The notes: generated by a model from the letters alone, not told the origin. A DNA stretch of 64,000 nt from Hydrangea macrophylla (GCA_033977485.1 CM066995.1:51645162-51709161), one strand, 5' to 3'; counted from the stretch's first letter, positions 1 to 12,176 are shown. Numbers and translations are program-made.

Positions 1-306
1 CCTTGTCGAATTATCTTTTTTACTAACATGTGCCCATTCATGTGGGGTCCACAAAAACCTTTATGTATTTCCTCCATCATTCTTCTAGCTTCTCTTCCAT
101 ACAGACATTCTAAATTATAACCAGTATAAGACTTCTTCCATAATTTACCCGCGTAGATTACGAACTGGGCAGAAAACCTCCGAATTGCCTCTTTATCTTT
201 CTCTGAAGCTCCCTTGGGGTATTCTCCTTTTCCAATGAAACTCCAAACATCCACATACCAAGGTACTTCACCCTCCTCTCTCTCTTCAATGGCTGCAACC
301 AACTCA
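1..306 (-). pseudogene. Integrase N-terminal fragment (cut by window edge)
   Basis: The complement of about 306-1 encodes the linker after RNase H (WYVDVW, GEYPKGASEKDK, IRRFSAQFVIYAG) and the start of the integrase zinc-binding domain (MMEEIHKGFCGPHMNGHML). This is colinear with the complete Tat element. The H-H pair of the HHCC motif is visible; the C-C pair and catalytic core are beyond the window. Confidence 0.8.
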
Positions 307-323
307 AACGAGGGTTGAATTCT

Positions 324-743
324 TTATTCTATGGACAACGGTATCATGGTAACTCCTACTGGGATTTGAATCATTAAGGCCAAGGTTGCTAAGGAATCAG
401 CTAGTTGGTTCTCCTCACAGGGAAGGTAGTAGAATGTGATCTTTCTAAATTTCACATTCAAGTTCTCCAGGTTTTCATGGTAAGGTCTCAATTTCTCATG
501 CTTCACTCTCTAATCACCTCGCACTTGTGATATTATCAAGTTAGAATCTCCAAATATATCAATTCTCTCAACTTTTAAGGCTAGGGCTACTTCCATTCTG
601 ATTATACATGCTTCATATTCTGTCGGATTATTGGTTGAATTATACTTTAGCTTGACGGCTAGCAGGGTAGGGGTTCCACTGGGTGATATAAGAATGATTT
701 GTACTCCATATTCTATCTGATTAGCTGCTCCATCGAAATACAT
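324..743 (-). pseudogene. Second, archaeal-like RNase H remnant
   Basis: Two fragments, 743-510 and 506-324, separated by an in-frame stop. The first has MYFDGAANQ (first Asp), the NNPTEYEACI helix (Glu) and FGDSNLIISQVRGD (third acidic residue). The second has the final motif ENQLADSLATLA. All four acidic positions of the D-E-D-D site are still visible. This domain supplies the active RNase H in Tat elements, removing the RNA strand during reverse transcription. The stop between the fragments makes this copy non-functional. Confidence 0.85.
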
Positions 744-746
744 TAT

Positions 747-1187
747 TCAAAAATCTTCTTTTACCTCCATCACTCCTTCATCGGGAAACTTAAACTCTCC
801 TTTCTCCTTGGATTCTACAACAAGGCCAGCTAGATATTTAGCGATGGCTCTCCCTTTGACAGATTTAGAAGTGACATATCTTATATCGAACTCTGCTAAC
901 ATCATAGTCCATCGGGAAATCCTACTGGTTAGGGCATGCTTTTCAAACAGGTATTTGAGTGGGTCCATTCGGGATATCAAGATCACAGAAAAGGCTAGCA
1001 TATAATGCCTAAGGCGACGGGTACACCACACCAATACCCAATAGGCTTTCTCTAATGGCGTATAGTTCAACTCGTATCCAATCATCCTTTTACTCAAATA
1101 ATATATAGCTCTCTCCACACACCCCTCTTCTTCTTCCTGGGCTAACATATACCCCATTGAATTTTCAGTCATAGATAAGTATAGCAA
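747..1187 (-). pseudogene. First (retroviral-type) RNase H, catalytically degenerate
   Basis: About 146 residues in one frame, starting LYLSMTENSMGYMLAQE and ending near the linker KFPDEGVMEVKEDF. In active Ty3 RNase H the first catalytic Asp sits in LYxDAS; here it is Ser, as in the complete Tat element. Loss of catalytic residues in this domain is known in plant elements that gained a second RNase H. It overlaps the end of the RT fragment by a few codons in another frame, showing a frameshift near 1180. Confidence 0.8.
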
Positions 1188-2478
1188 TAAAGGTTTTCGG
1201 GTTTGGGAGGTGATAAGACAGGCAGGTTTTGGAGGTAAGTTTTGATCTTTTCAAATGCTTTTTGGCATTGGTCATCCCATTCAAACTTTTCCCCTTTCCT
1301 TAGCAATTTAAACAGTGGGTCACAGGTCATGGAGAGCTTGGATATAAAATGGCTAATGAACTGTATTCTACCTAGAAATCCCCTTAACTCCTTCTCATTT
1401 TTTGGTGATTGAATCTTGGTTGTGGCTTTAATTTTGGTCGGGTCTACCTTTATTCCCCTTTGAGTGATGAGAAACCGTAATAACTTCCCAGTAGTAACCC
1501 CAAAAGTGCACTTTTGTTGATTCAACCTCATGATAAACTTTCTCAGCCTCATAAAGAACCTCTTCAATGCCTCTAAGTGCCCCCCTCTTTTTTGGATTTT
1601 ACTATCATGTCATCCACATATACCTCTACTTCCTTATGGATCATGTCATGTAGTAATATAGTGGTAGCCCTTTGGTAAGTCGTATCTGCATTCTTTAGTC
1701 CGAATGGCATTACCCTATAGCAATAGGTCCCCTAAGGTGTGATGAAAGTAGTCTTCTCCCTATCCTCCGGTGCCATGAGAATCTGATTATACCCCAAGAA
1801 TTTGTCCATAAAAGACAAAAGCTCGTGTCCTGCGATATTATCAACTAGTACATCAATATGAGGTAAAGGGAAATCATCTTTAGGTCTGGCTTTGTTTAAA
1901 TCTCATAAATCAACACAAACCCTAACACGACCATCCTTCTTTGGGACTGGCATGATGTTGGCGACCCATTCAGGGTACTCGGTGATAATCAAGAATCCAG
2001 CTCTTAATTGTTTTTCAACTTCCTCTTTCACTTTAAGTGCCCATTCAAGCCTCATTTGCCTCAATTTCTGTTTTACGGGTTTTGAATTTGGGAAAAAAGG
2101 GATATTATGTTAGACTATCACTGGATCGATGCCTAGCATATCATCATAAGACCATGCAAAGACATCTTTGAATTCATTTAATAGATTAATTAATTCTTTG
2201 CTTTCCTCATTGCTAAGTGTAGAGCCAATAAAAACATTTTGGGGATTACTTTCATTTCCCAGATTAATTGTCAAAGTGCTCTTAGTGATATTGCATGCAG
2301 ATTCATTTTCTTTTTCAATTAATTTTTGTAATTCATCTAGTATTTCATCACATTCATTACATGCAACACATTTATTATTATGCGCAGTCGAGTAAGCAGA
2401 ACTGATCATTTTCTCATTGATATTCTTTGGAGTGATTACAACAGACAGAAAAATATTAAGGCGCCTCATATGGGCCAT
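1169..2478 (-). pseudogene. Reverse transcriptase remnant
   Basis: The N-terminal part is seen at 2478-2110 (ending in KDVFAWSYDDMLGIDP, the linker before RT). The palm follows in broken frames between 2110 and 1568, including the complement of YVDDMIVKSK near 1640-1610. The thumb/connection is at 1567-1169 (LRFLITQRGIKVDPTKI and FLGRIQFISHFISKL). The catalytic VDDM can still be read, but a frameshift directly follows it and other stops interrupt the palm. RT would copy element RNA into DNA in the particle. Confidence 0.85.
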
Positions 2479-2675
2479 TACAAACTCCGGAGAGGGGGGA
2501 TACCTATCACTAGACTCAAAAACCCATTCTTTGTTGACCCCCTGTTTGAGTTCTACAGTGTCACAGCCCGGTAGACCCCTGTTTCTTCCTCACTTTCTAG
2601 CTCTTCTTCGTTCTCTGGCCCATCCTCCCTTGCTTCATTCTCTTCGATTTTTCCTTCACTCTGACTTTTCCCATC

Positions 2676-3889
2676 TTATTCTTTCATAATTTTTTCGAGA
2701 TTACCCTCTTCGGTCTCCTCATTTACTTCCACTAGCAGTTTCTTCATTACTGAATCATTCAGCATACAAATCCAGTCTTTAACAGAGATTGGCTTTATAG
2801 GCACCTGTAAGTATGGGTCTTCGTAATCAGTAAACTCATGTGGGAAGAAGACCACGAACTCCGGCTTTAAGCATTTATCCTTTCGATCTTTCCATGGCTC
2901 TGGGAAGCCACAAAAAGGGAAATCTTCTTCCTCCTTGATAAAGTACCCGTTAAGTGTTTTGGCATGCGACTGTAGTGGTGCGTCAATTGCTTTCTTTTTT
3001 CCTCTCGACTCTTGTTCTGATGGTTGATATCCGAAACCGCGAGTGTGGGTCTGTGTCTTGATATCCAAAAATTCTGACAAACCTTGGTGCATTTTCCCCA
3101 AACTGGAAAGAATCCCATTTTCCTCATGATTCCTGTGATTAACGGACTTGCATATTGGTCAAAATATAATGGTAGAAACTCCCGCGACTTTCCATCCTCT
3201 ATCATACTGATGAATTCAAATCCTACCAAACTTGTTTCCTCTTCTTGTAACTGAACTTCCAGGATTGGGGCACTTGATGACGCTTCATTTGCCCAGACCC
3301 AACTGTCCTCAAAGACATCACAAACCTTGTTTCCCCAAATGCATTTAACCTTTTGGTGAATTATTGACGGAATTGCATTCAAACTATCCAACCAAGGTCT
3401 ACCCAATAGCAGATTGAAAGAAGCAAGAATGTCAATAATCTGGAACTCAGCTTCCTTTTCCAATGGTCTGATAGTAAGATTAAGGAAGATGATGCCTATA
3501 ATCGCCCTCTGGGTGTTGTCGTATGCTCTCACTTTTAGCTCGGATGATATGAAAGTCGACTCGTCCAAACCCATTCTTTTAGCTATACGGAGTGGACACA
3601 CGTTCAAAGCGGATCCATTATCAATGAGGCAAGCAGCCAGTGAATTCCCTAAACATTCGATACTTACGTGCAAGAGATTGTTATGGGCAGGTCCTCCGGG
3701 AGGTAGATCTTTTGAGGTAAGTGTAGTAGTAGCGAGGGCAGGAGCTCTGCTGATCATTCCCACAAGATCTTCTGGGGAGATGTTGATGGATACATCTGAT
3801 TGGTTTAGTGCACCTAAAACAGTTTGTCTGTGACGCTTCGAGGCAATTAACAACCCCCAAATCGTGATATTGGCCTGAGTTTTCTTCAT
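2676..3889 (-). pseudogene. Aspartic protease region of pol (frameshifted)
   Basis: The ORF fragment at 3889-2867 carries a retroviral-type aspartic protease: the active-site segment CLIDNGSALNVCP about 90 residues in, followed about 75 residues later by the flap/C-terminal hallmark LLGRPWLDSLNAIPS. Downstream, near 3100, the frame shifts; a second frame (3101-2676) continues with a glycine motif RGFGYQPSE, resembling the G-patch-like stretch that follows protease in Tat polyproteins. The enzyme would cut Gag-Pol into mature parts. The catalytic Asp is present but the frame is broken. This domain is entirely absent from the complete element at 30745-47847. Confidence 0.8.
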
Positions 3890-4166
3890 CTATTTTAATA
3901 CCTTATCCTCCTCCTCTTCTTCGTCTATTTTCCCTTTTCCTTTGCCCAATTCTTGGCTCGGATGGTCTTCTTCCAGTTCATGCGGCTTGAAATGTCTTCC
4001 CGATCGGGTCAAATGGCTAACCTCTTCTTTCATCCATAGATTATCTTATGCTTTGGCAACTTTTGGACTCTTTTCTTCACCCTCATCACTTTCATACCAT
4101 AGATCTTTCTTTGTCTGATTAATGCCTTGGCTATTATACCCTTCATACCAAACAAAGTTGTAAACT

Positions 4167-5758
4167 TCAGGTGCCCACCAATCCAAAGTAGCAGCTTCTT
4201 CCATCCCTTTTTCCCTTACTTTCATCCGATGGCCAGCCTAGAGTGTAGATCATGATATCTCTCAGAATTTGATAAGACTTCTTCGGGTAGCCCAATTTTG
4301 TGATCAACTTAGATGGATCGAAAGAATTTTCCTCGTACTCTAAATAATAAATTCCAGGTGGTGGCACAGCGTGATGATTCGGCAATGGGTTTTTAGTGAC
4401 ATTAGGTGAATTGGTAGGGGGTTCAGATATCTCCTTTTTATCTATCAAATCCTGGATCTCGTGCCTCAATCTTGTGCATCGGTCGGTAGAATACCCCTGT
4501 TCTTGGTGGAGCTTACAATATAAGTCAGCCTTAAAGTTTGGTGGAAGCGGGTTTGGTCTCGGCCGCAGTTCTAACAAGTGGAGATGCCCCTTCGCCACCA
4601 ACCTGTCGAGTGCTGTACATAATGATACTCCTAGATCAGAACACTCCTCATTGGCTTATCTCCCCCTCTTCTCTGGTAGCTTATTATTTTATCAAACTTC
4701 TTTTCTAGTTCACTTAGCACATTAACATTAGTAGGGCCAGAGTGGCCTCCCATGTGTCCTCCTCTTGACCCGTTGCTTGGTTGTCTGTATCTATTCGTTG
4801 GTTCCTCTCTCTTGATCACCCCTTCTTGTATCACGTCCTCTGTCCTCATCCCTACATCAAAAACCTCAACAAAAGTGTTGATTAACTGAAACCTCATTCT
4901 TTCTTGATAGATTGGATGTACACTCTTCATTAGCATTCTAATCCGTTCCTTTTTTTATGGTCTTTGTACCATTTTGGCTGCCTTTCCCCTCTAATGACTT
5001 AGATACTCAGCAAAAGACTCTTTATTTCCCTACCTAGTAGTTTCAAGATCTCAAAAAGTGACGTCCAGATCCTGATTATACTCATATTGTGCTACAAACA
5101 ATTTGACTACCTATTCCCATACCCTGGTTTTGCTTAGTTCCAATGTGAGGTACCATGACAAAGCGGCCTCAGTCAGAGTCTGTTGAAATAGGATGGCCAT
5201 CATAGCGGTACTCAAGCCACTTGGTTAAAATGCCTTAATGCACATCCAGACATGACTACGAGGGTTCCCTATTCCATCGAACTTATCAAATATTGGCATC
5301 TTGAATCCAACAGGTAGTATCTCATGAACCCCATCATATAACCTTCAAGTTCTAATAAGTAAGTGTTGACCCCTTGGGCATTGCGGACCACCCTTTCCAG
5401 TTTTTCTACTTTCTTAATCATTATTCTTTCTCTTTCAGTCTTTTCTCTCTCCATTCTTTCTCTCTCTACTCGCGGTACATCGGCTCTCTGAACCTCGGGT
5501 TCTTAAAACCAATCCTCTTCCCTTGCGGCCGAAGGAGGATCAAAAACCTACAGGTTAGCTATTGGTGGCTGTCGTGCCATTGTCTCTATCATAGTCATCA
5601 TTCTATTAATCTGCCTTGTCTGTTGCTCTACAATAGCCCTTAACTTTGGTATCTCTCTTGTATTTGCCTCTTATGCCATCTCTCTTCTTACTAATCTTGC
5701 GGTGGAATCTCTTAACCAAACTGTGCTTGTAGCAGATTCTATCTTCACCAACAACCAT
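4167..5758 (-). pseudogene. gag remnant (Tat lineage)
   Basis: Coding fragments in several frames resemble the Gag of the complete Tat element: a charged, coiled-coil-like N-terminal part (5454-5269), the central capsid region (about 5210-4630), and a C-terminal zinc-knuckle region (4601-4167). The knuckle reads CKLHQEQGYSTDRC, that is C-x2-H-x4-Y-x4-C. The complete element has H where this copy has Y, so a metal ligand appears lost. Stops separate the fragments. Gag would form the virus-like particle and bind element RNA. The ATG complementary to 5756-5758 is the likely original start. Confidence 0.8.
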
Positions 5759-5888
5759 ATTTATTTTAATCAAATTTTATAAAAATTTTACATTATCCTT
5801 TTACATTTTCAGTATATACACATTTTATTTCCAATTGATTTTGGTAAAAATGTTTATGAATGGTTCATAAGTCATACGGATGCAATGC

Positions 5889-5928
<40 letters not shown>

Positions 5929-6991
5929 ACATGTGTGCCTAATCTATATGCCAAAAATAAAAGCAAATCCTAACCCTAGCACATAAGACATATAAGCACA
6001 TAAAATCCTCATCCCTGTCAAGTGCGCCAGTTTTTCTTCTCATTTGTGATACTTGTTACCCTTTCGAAGGTTGGACATTTTGAAAAGTTTTGAAATTCAT
6101 TTGGGAAGTATTTCTTGGATGATAAAATCTTCTGAGAACTCTTTTCAGAATGAGGATGTTAAACCTTTCTTCTTCAACAAAGATGGTTGGATCGAAATTT
6201 TACTTTGAAATTCATTTGAAACCATTTCTCCCAAAACAATTACTAAGATTTTCCTTTGAAGAAGATTATGTGAAAATATATTTTAACAAAGATTAGTTTG
6301 GAGCTTTAATCAAAAAGTGAACTCTAAAGATTTTTTTTTAAAGAGCGATTAAAGACTTTAGAATAAGGATGGCAAAAATCCGTTTGCTTTCAAAGATGGA
6401 TTTAAAATTCTTTGGGTAGAAGGATCACATGATCGGATTATCACCGTACTTTTCATGAATTCGGATACATACAAGGTTAATGATGCTTAGCTAAACATGA
6501 TCTAAGAGATGTAATCTTATAATCAAGATTCGGCATGTTCTCACATGTCATGAGACATAAGAAAGAAGTGCTCAAAAGTGATTAAGATGTTACACATTTT
6601 TCATCAAGAAAAACATCATCACCATCTCAAGTAATCCCATTCGGGCATTCAAAACTCCCTAGCACATAATCCTATTTCAAGAATTGTTTTGTTAGTTGAA
6701 AGGTTCTATTGAAGCTACTATGCAAAAGGTCGGGTTTTGGTCAAATAAGGGACCCTTGACACACATCCGATAGGATGCTTCATATACCAACATATGGTAC
6801 GAGATCAAGGGTGACCACATAGTCCCATGATGGCTTGACCGACCAGGTTGCCCCAAGCATTTAAGGTAATAGTTTTGTGCAATCGACTGGTGAGACAAGC
6901 AAGTGCAATGTAACGGGCACACAAAAATTAATCAATTTTATTAAAGGATGCTTTCAAGTCTAATCCTCAAGTGAACCCAAAATCAGAAATT
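5759..6991 (-). other. Untranslated leader of the minus-strand Tat element
   Basis: This stretch lies between the primer site and the first gag ATG (complement of 5756-5758). It is AT-rich, has no supported ORF, and holds a (TG)n microsatellite at 5892-5925. A long leader is usual in Tat elements. Nothing else is recognised in it. Confidence 0.6.
5892..5925. repeat. (TG)n microsatellite
   Basis: About 17 uninterrupted TG dinucleotides inside the leader of the minus-strand Tat element. Confidence 0.95.
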
Positions 6992-7041
6992 CTGGTCTGT
7001 GAAACCAGAGATTTTGCGTTCGATCCCCAACAGAGTCGCCA
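6992..7041 (-). other. Primer-binding site extended to a tRNA-Arg 3' half
   Basis: The 18 nt next to the LTR (7024-7041) are complementary to the 3' end of a tRNA ending AGAGTCGCCA, as expected for a tRNA-Arg primer site. Unusually, the match to plant tRNA-Arg(ACG), recalled from memory, continues for 50 nt through T-arm, variable loop and anticodon stem-loop: I count 43 of 50 identical. Read on the plus strand it keeps CTGGT...ACCAG anticodon-stem pairing, a 7-nt loop, and a TTCGATC T-loop. Similarity stops at the start of the anticodon stem. An ordinary primer site needs only about 18 nt. Confidence 0.75.
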
Positions 7042-7044
7042 GGT

Positions 7045-10000
7045 TGTGGATATCGCAATTTAACCATACTTTTTAAAACTTTTTCAATTTCAAATTCAAA
7101 TATGAGTCGCCACTTAATTTTTTTAAAGAAAAATTAAGAAACCATTTTAAAAGCAAACTCATCTTTTAAAAACCAGAGATTTCTAGGTCCAGAGATTATG
7201 GAATAAGAGGGGACGGAGTCCGGCGGACTAAAACACCCCCTCTCATCTTATCTCATGATATGCCTCTACTCAACACCCTTTTAATCAAATTATTAATCTA
7301 AGCATGCCATCAACTAATACATATGTATATGTACATTACAAAAGCATGTCTAAAAGGGTATAAGATTGCTAACGATAAAATAGCATTCAAAATGACATAT
7401 CTAGGGAAGTAGGAAACTTACCCGGGATCGAGCCGTGAAATGGAAATGTGTAATGCATGAAAATAAATAAAAACCTAAAATAGAGTCTCTAATTCACATA
7501 TACACATAAGGCAAATCCTAATTCTAAGGTGTCACACATGGAGTCGAAAATAAATAAAATCAAGAAATAAATAAACTAAAGAGGGGTTGAGAAATCATAC
7601 CCCAATAGTACTACAAAACAAAGGGTTAGTTTACATTCTTCTAAACAAGATATTATATGGAATCCTAAATAACATATCCAAACTTCTAGCTTAGAACTAT
7701 CAAGCATGGAAAGAGTTGATATGACCATGAATTCCTTCTAACTAGTTGGAAGTATAACACCTCTATAGATATACAAGTCTCAACTAGGAGCCAATGTAAT
7801 GTCCATATAGAGATGGTATAATCCCAACTTGATCATAAGGAACCTATAGTTATATTCAACTAGGTTCAATTAAATCCAACTTAAACCAAGAATAAGTCCT
7901 AATCATAAGCATCAACTTGCATGAATGAATGCATAAATATGAACAAGAAGGAACTATGAACTATTCACTAATTTGGATCACTTAGCCTCTGGGATTAAGT
8001 TCAATTGATCATAATTAAAATGTATTTCAAGCCTTAGGTCATTTGAAGGACATTTGAGTCATCATTTGTAAAGTTTATCAAAATTGTGATAGAGTTTCAG
8101 AATTTACAAAGAGCAGACCAGATTTTCAAAAATAGAAAATTTATATTTTCAATGGTTTGATCTTACTGATTTTTGGACATGATATGCCTCTATGAGTCTA
8201 GTTTCTAACCCAAAAAGGAAATCAGTGATCGAACGGTTTAATCTCTGAGAATTGGTCTAAAATCAGACATCACTCGAGAATTTACAACTCTCTGTCCAGA
8301 GTTTTTATATGATTTTCTAAAAATAGCAAATAAATCCGAATGACTTCATTCTTTTTAGGATATCTCCTTAACACATTTAACTCCCTAGAAAAATTTATTT
8401 GAAGTCATGAAAGCTTGATTAAGGTTCTGATCTACTAAGTTTAAAAGGACTTACCATTCTGAAATTTTGGACAGAGAGTGACTAGTTCACAAATCATAAG
8501 ACCAAACCATCCTAAGTATAAAATCTCATCAAAACAAAAAATCTAGTGATGCATATATGAGTTATGAACAATCTCCAATTAGTCTCATTCAATTCCCATA
8601 GACCATGATTTAATTAAAAATCTTTTATCACAGTGGGTTCATGAATTCACTTCACCAATATTGACTTAGTATTCAAAATCTTATTTGGACTTAAACTACT
8701 TCTAATTCCTCTCCCAAATACATGATCCTTAAGGAATATGTGTTCATTTTACTAAGTTCTCCTCCCAAATTAATGATTCTTGGAGACTAGATATGATCAA
8801 ATCCACATGGACTTCAATAGAATATGAGGAGGATTCCATGAAGTTTCAAACTAGAGGACTCAAATCATAAGTTAAGAATTAGATCCAATAGTTTAAGTAT
8901 AGATATGTCTATAATCCACATTAATTATCATACAAATCACAAGGTCATAGAGAATCAAAGGATCAAAAACTCATTGGAATCAATGAGATATTGAAGATCT
9001 CACAAATCCTATGAGTGAAATAAGAACAAATAAAAGGTGAAATAAAAATTTTATTGATGATCCAAGCTAAGTTTTACTTTAAATTTCACTTGATCTAAGA
9101 CCCAAGGCTTATTTAGATCCCAAATCAATGAAAAAAAAACACATGAAAATTCAATCACAAATTCTATGTGGTATGTGATGAAGTAGGGTAAGAATAGAGT
9201 TTTTAAAAATGTGTAAAAGTCCTAGATCTATGACTTTGTGATTGAATTCTAGCCTAAATCTAGATAAGATTAGAAGGTTACCTCTAATAACCTCAAGGTT
9301 TACTTGATTCTTGATGAAAATCTTCCAAGTTCTTTCAATTCTTCTTCAAATTCTTCAAATTCCTCTTCAAAAAATCCTTGATTCTTCAAAACATCTCTCA
9401 ATCTCTCTTAATTCTCTCTAGTTTTCTATGTATTTTTCTTGCCCAAAAAGAAGGATCCCAACAATGGAGATGAAGATCTCCTTATAGAGACAACTTTCTC
9501 AGGGTTAATTAGGTAAATTCAAGTGAAAAACCTATGTGCAAGGATATTTCATACGTATTTGAGAAAAACAGTCTCTTACAGCGGACGGCACTCATTGAGT
9601 TGTCTGCGGCACTCGCTGAGTGCCGCCGGCATCACCGCGTGCCGCTTCTAACGGGATTCCCTTTTTTATTTATTTTTCAACTATATACTTATATACTTAT
9701 AGAAATTATATATACATAAATATATTTATAGGATTAAAACAAAATTTTTTGTTTTCTTTTCTTTTCTTCTCCTTTTTCTTTTTCTCTTTTCTCTTCAAAA
9801 TTATTTTCCTTTCTTTTTAAATTCTCTTTTCTTTTATTTCCTTTCTTTTCATTTTTCTTTCAAATCTTTATATATATATATATATATTTATACTAAAATT
9901 AATTTTCCAACTGCGTATTTCATATTTGAGCTTCCCTGAATACCCGGTTTTCTCTTCTTTTTCTTTGAAAACTTTATTGGGGCTTGAAGAATCCTCCGAG

Positions 10001-10110
10001 GAACTTGAATCACTTAGAAAACCTTCAAATTTTGTCGAACATTGTCGTCAATGGGCTTAGAGGTAATAATCCCATGAATCTGACGGTCGGTCAAAATTGG
10101 GGTGTCTACA
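7045..10110 (-). repeat. 5' LTR of the minus-strand Tat element
   Basis: In element orientation the LTR begins TGTAGACACCCC (plus-strand complement ending at 10110) and ends ...TATCCACA (7045), followed by a 3-nt gap and the primer site, the same layout as in the complete Tat element. Length is about 3.07 kb. It is AT-rich with no supported gene. A short GC-rich patch near 9588-9650 contains the hairpin CGGCACTC-GCT-GAGTGCCG. Pyrimidine-rich tracts fill 9720-9870. The outer boundary rests on the conserved TGTAGACACCC start; the partner LTR is not in the window. Confidence 0.8.
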
Positions 10111-10640
10111 GCCGTTGCCAAAGCACAAACCCCTCTACTTCGGCGACTGGGTTGGACTCGTTGCCAGAATCATGCTTCTCAGCCTCGGACGGCATCCCTG
10201 AAGCAGCCGTAGTATCAATGCCACCCACTCTCTTCTTCTTCCTCCCAACTTTTTCATTTCCTTTTCCTTCTATCTTTTTCTTCTACGCATCAAAACGACA
10301 CACGGCTGTCTCTCCAAAAGGACCTGAACCAATCCGAACATCATCCGTATCCAAGGTTTGAAAATCTGTCTAGGCAATGACACGGTGAATAGCCCAAGTG
10401 CCCTTCAAATGTTGCTTTGCAGAAATATGGTGGGTGGGCCACAGAGGGTAGATGATGTCAGGGATCTCCGTCATACCCAAGGCAATAGCAACGGTGGTCG
10501 GGCTGAAGATGAACTCTCAACCATGGAAGAATGATCTATATGTAAAAGGTGTAGTCGGACCCTTAATCATTGTTGCACACGCCTCTCGAATCCATGACAC
10601 GTTCACCCTCTTGGCTTAAATGAGAACGTCGAACCAATGC
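10111..10640 (-). pseudogene. Relic resembling putative plant transposon protein
   Basis: Read on the minus strand, about 10620-10380 gives a frame with three stops: KRVNVSWIREACATMIKG, then EFIFSPTTVAIALGMTEIPD, then HLKGTWAIHRVIA. The spacing of NVSWIREF-like, FSP..IA..LGM-like and W-I-H segments resembles the domain called putative plant transposon protein (Transposase_32) found in plant mobile elements. The downstream part (10380-10111) is Lys/Glu/Ser-rich low-complexity sequence. It abuts the outer end of the Tat LTR, so that element may have landed in it. The family call is tentative. Confidence 0.35.
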
Positions 10641-11345
10641 GGCATGGCTTTGATACATGTAAGAAACCACAGAGCAGATATCCAGATAGACTCCATTGGT
10701 CTCTCAATCATAACCTTCCAATTCTAAAAGTAAAAAATGTACCACTATTGATGAAGAGGATTCTGAAAGCTATGGTTCGGGACGGGGCTCGGGACAAGGA
10801 GGTCAAAGGGCTTTTCCTTGTGATAGCCCATTACCGAATTCATTGTGATAGTTGGAAGAAAGAAAACAAAGGAAACTAAGAAAGAAACTAAGCAAAAATA
10901 GTAAAGGAAAGCCAAAAATTAGATTCTACTTTTTTCGATCGATTAAGACTTTTTGATCGATTGAAACTGGGTTAAGTTCAATCGCTTAAAACCCGTTCGA
11001 TTGATCGAACATAGAAAATTTTTGAACCAACAGAAAAAAAAAATTCACAGAAGAGATAAAAGGGATAAGAAAATAATAACCCAGACATGGATTAAATTAT
11101 CTTAAGACCATTGGTGGGCACCCCCTATTATTATCTAAATCCTAAGCATAGGGGGTTTTAAAGTGAACCTTACCTCGGTGTGCGCATGAAGGGGAGACTG
11201 AGATGAGGATGTGATGAGTTGATGATGAAGAAACACCAAATGAACGCAAGGGGTAATCTAGAAGAGGGAATGGAAGAAAAATTGCCCAAAAGCTCTCTCT
11301 CTCAATCGCTTGGAATGGGTGAGAAATGAGAGAGCTTCTGCAGGG
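10641..11345. other. No recognised gene
   Basis: This interval contains a short plus-strand ORF (10637-10879) with no recognisable domain, and several CGATCGATT/TTCGATTGATCGAA-type motifs near 10936-11010. Nothing supports a gene. It ends at the abrupt start of the chromovirus fragment. Confidence 0.5.
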
Positions 11346-12176
11346 CACCTCATTTAAAAAAATTGCACTTTAGACACTTAGGGAAAACCACCTCTATGCT
11401 AAATTCAGTAAGTACAAATTTTGGCGAAAAGAAGTCAAATTCTTGGGACATGTGGTTTCGCAAGATGGAATTTTGGTAGACTCAACGAAGATGGACATAG
11501 TTTCTAGATGGAATAGACCAACCAACACATCAAAAGTAAGAAGTTTCCTTGGATTGGCTGGGTATTATAGGAGGTTCATGGAAGGATTATCTAAGATTAC
11601 ATCTCCTTTAATCGAATTAACAAGAAAGGACTCGAAGTTTGAGTGGAAGAACAAGCATGAATACGCTTTTCATGAACTAAAGGAGAGATTAACCTCAGAA
11701 CCAGTGCTAGCCATACCCAAGAATGGTAAGCAGTACACTATCTATAGTGATGCTTCGTCTCAAGGATTAGGATGTGTACTTATGCAGGATGGCAAAGTGA
11801 TCGCTTATGGATCTAGACAATTAAAGCCACATGAGTTAAACTATCCTACGCACGATCTGGAATTGGCTGTAATTGTCTTTGCACTTAAGATTTGGAGGCA
11901 CTACCTATACGGGGGAAAGTTTGATTTATTTTTCGATCACAAGAGCTTGAAATACCTGTTCTCTCATAAGAAGCTGAACATGAGGCAACAATGTTGGATG
12001 GAAATACTTAAGGATGACTTTAATTTGCAATACCATCCCAATAAAGAAAATGTAGTCGCAGATGTTCTAAGCAGGAGACCCCATAAGATAATCGCTTCCC
12101 TTCTTATCAATGAATGGAAAGCCTTAAAAACTTTGACAGAATTTGATATTCAGGCTGCAAGACCTAGTGACGGATG
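11346..12176 (+). pseudogene. Reverse transcriptase C-terminus and RNase H (Tekay-like)
   Basis: The frame opens upstream of the first ATG at 11443. The preceding residues [16 protein letters not shown] match the conserved RT segment before [11 protein letters not shown], after a stop where Gln is normal. Then come [19 protein letters not shown] (RT thumb), the RNase H start [15 protein letters not shown] with its catalytic Asp, [24 protein letters not shown] (Glu), and [15 protein letters not shown], ending in [11 protein letters not shown]. The polymerase YxDD motif is absent because the 5' part is gone. The frame ends at a stop at 12174-12176. Confidence 0.85.

Larger units (their letters stand above)
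1..10110 (-). mobile_element. Decayed Ty3/gypsy Tat-lineage element, 3' part beyond window edge
   Basis: Read on the minus strand the order is 5' LTR (10110-7045), primer site (7041), leader, gag, protease, reverse transcriptase, RNase H, a second archaeal-like RNase H, then the start of integrase at the window edge. Two RNase H domains in tandem plus a tRNA-Arg primer site mark the Tat lineage (Ogre/Retand-like). Every coding domain is broken by stops or frameshifts, so this is an old dead copy. It is clearly related to the complete element at 30745-47847 but keeps the protease that the latter lacks. The 3' LTR and its target duplication lie outside the window, so insertion age cannot be estimated. 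Confidence 0.92.

Noticed and set aside
6992..7041. A tRNA gene (anticodon stem-loop, T-arm and CCA end are visible)
   Set aside because: Only the 3' half is present, CCA is encoded, and it lies exactly where the LTR element's primer site must be, so it is a primer-site copy rather than a tRNA gene.
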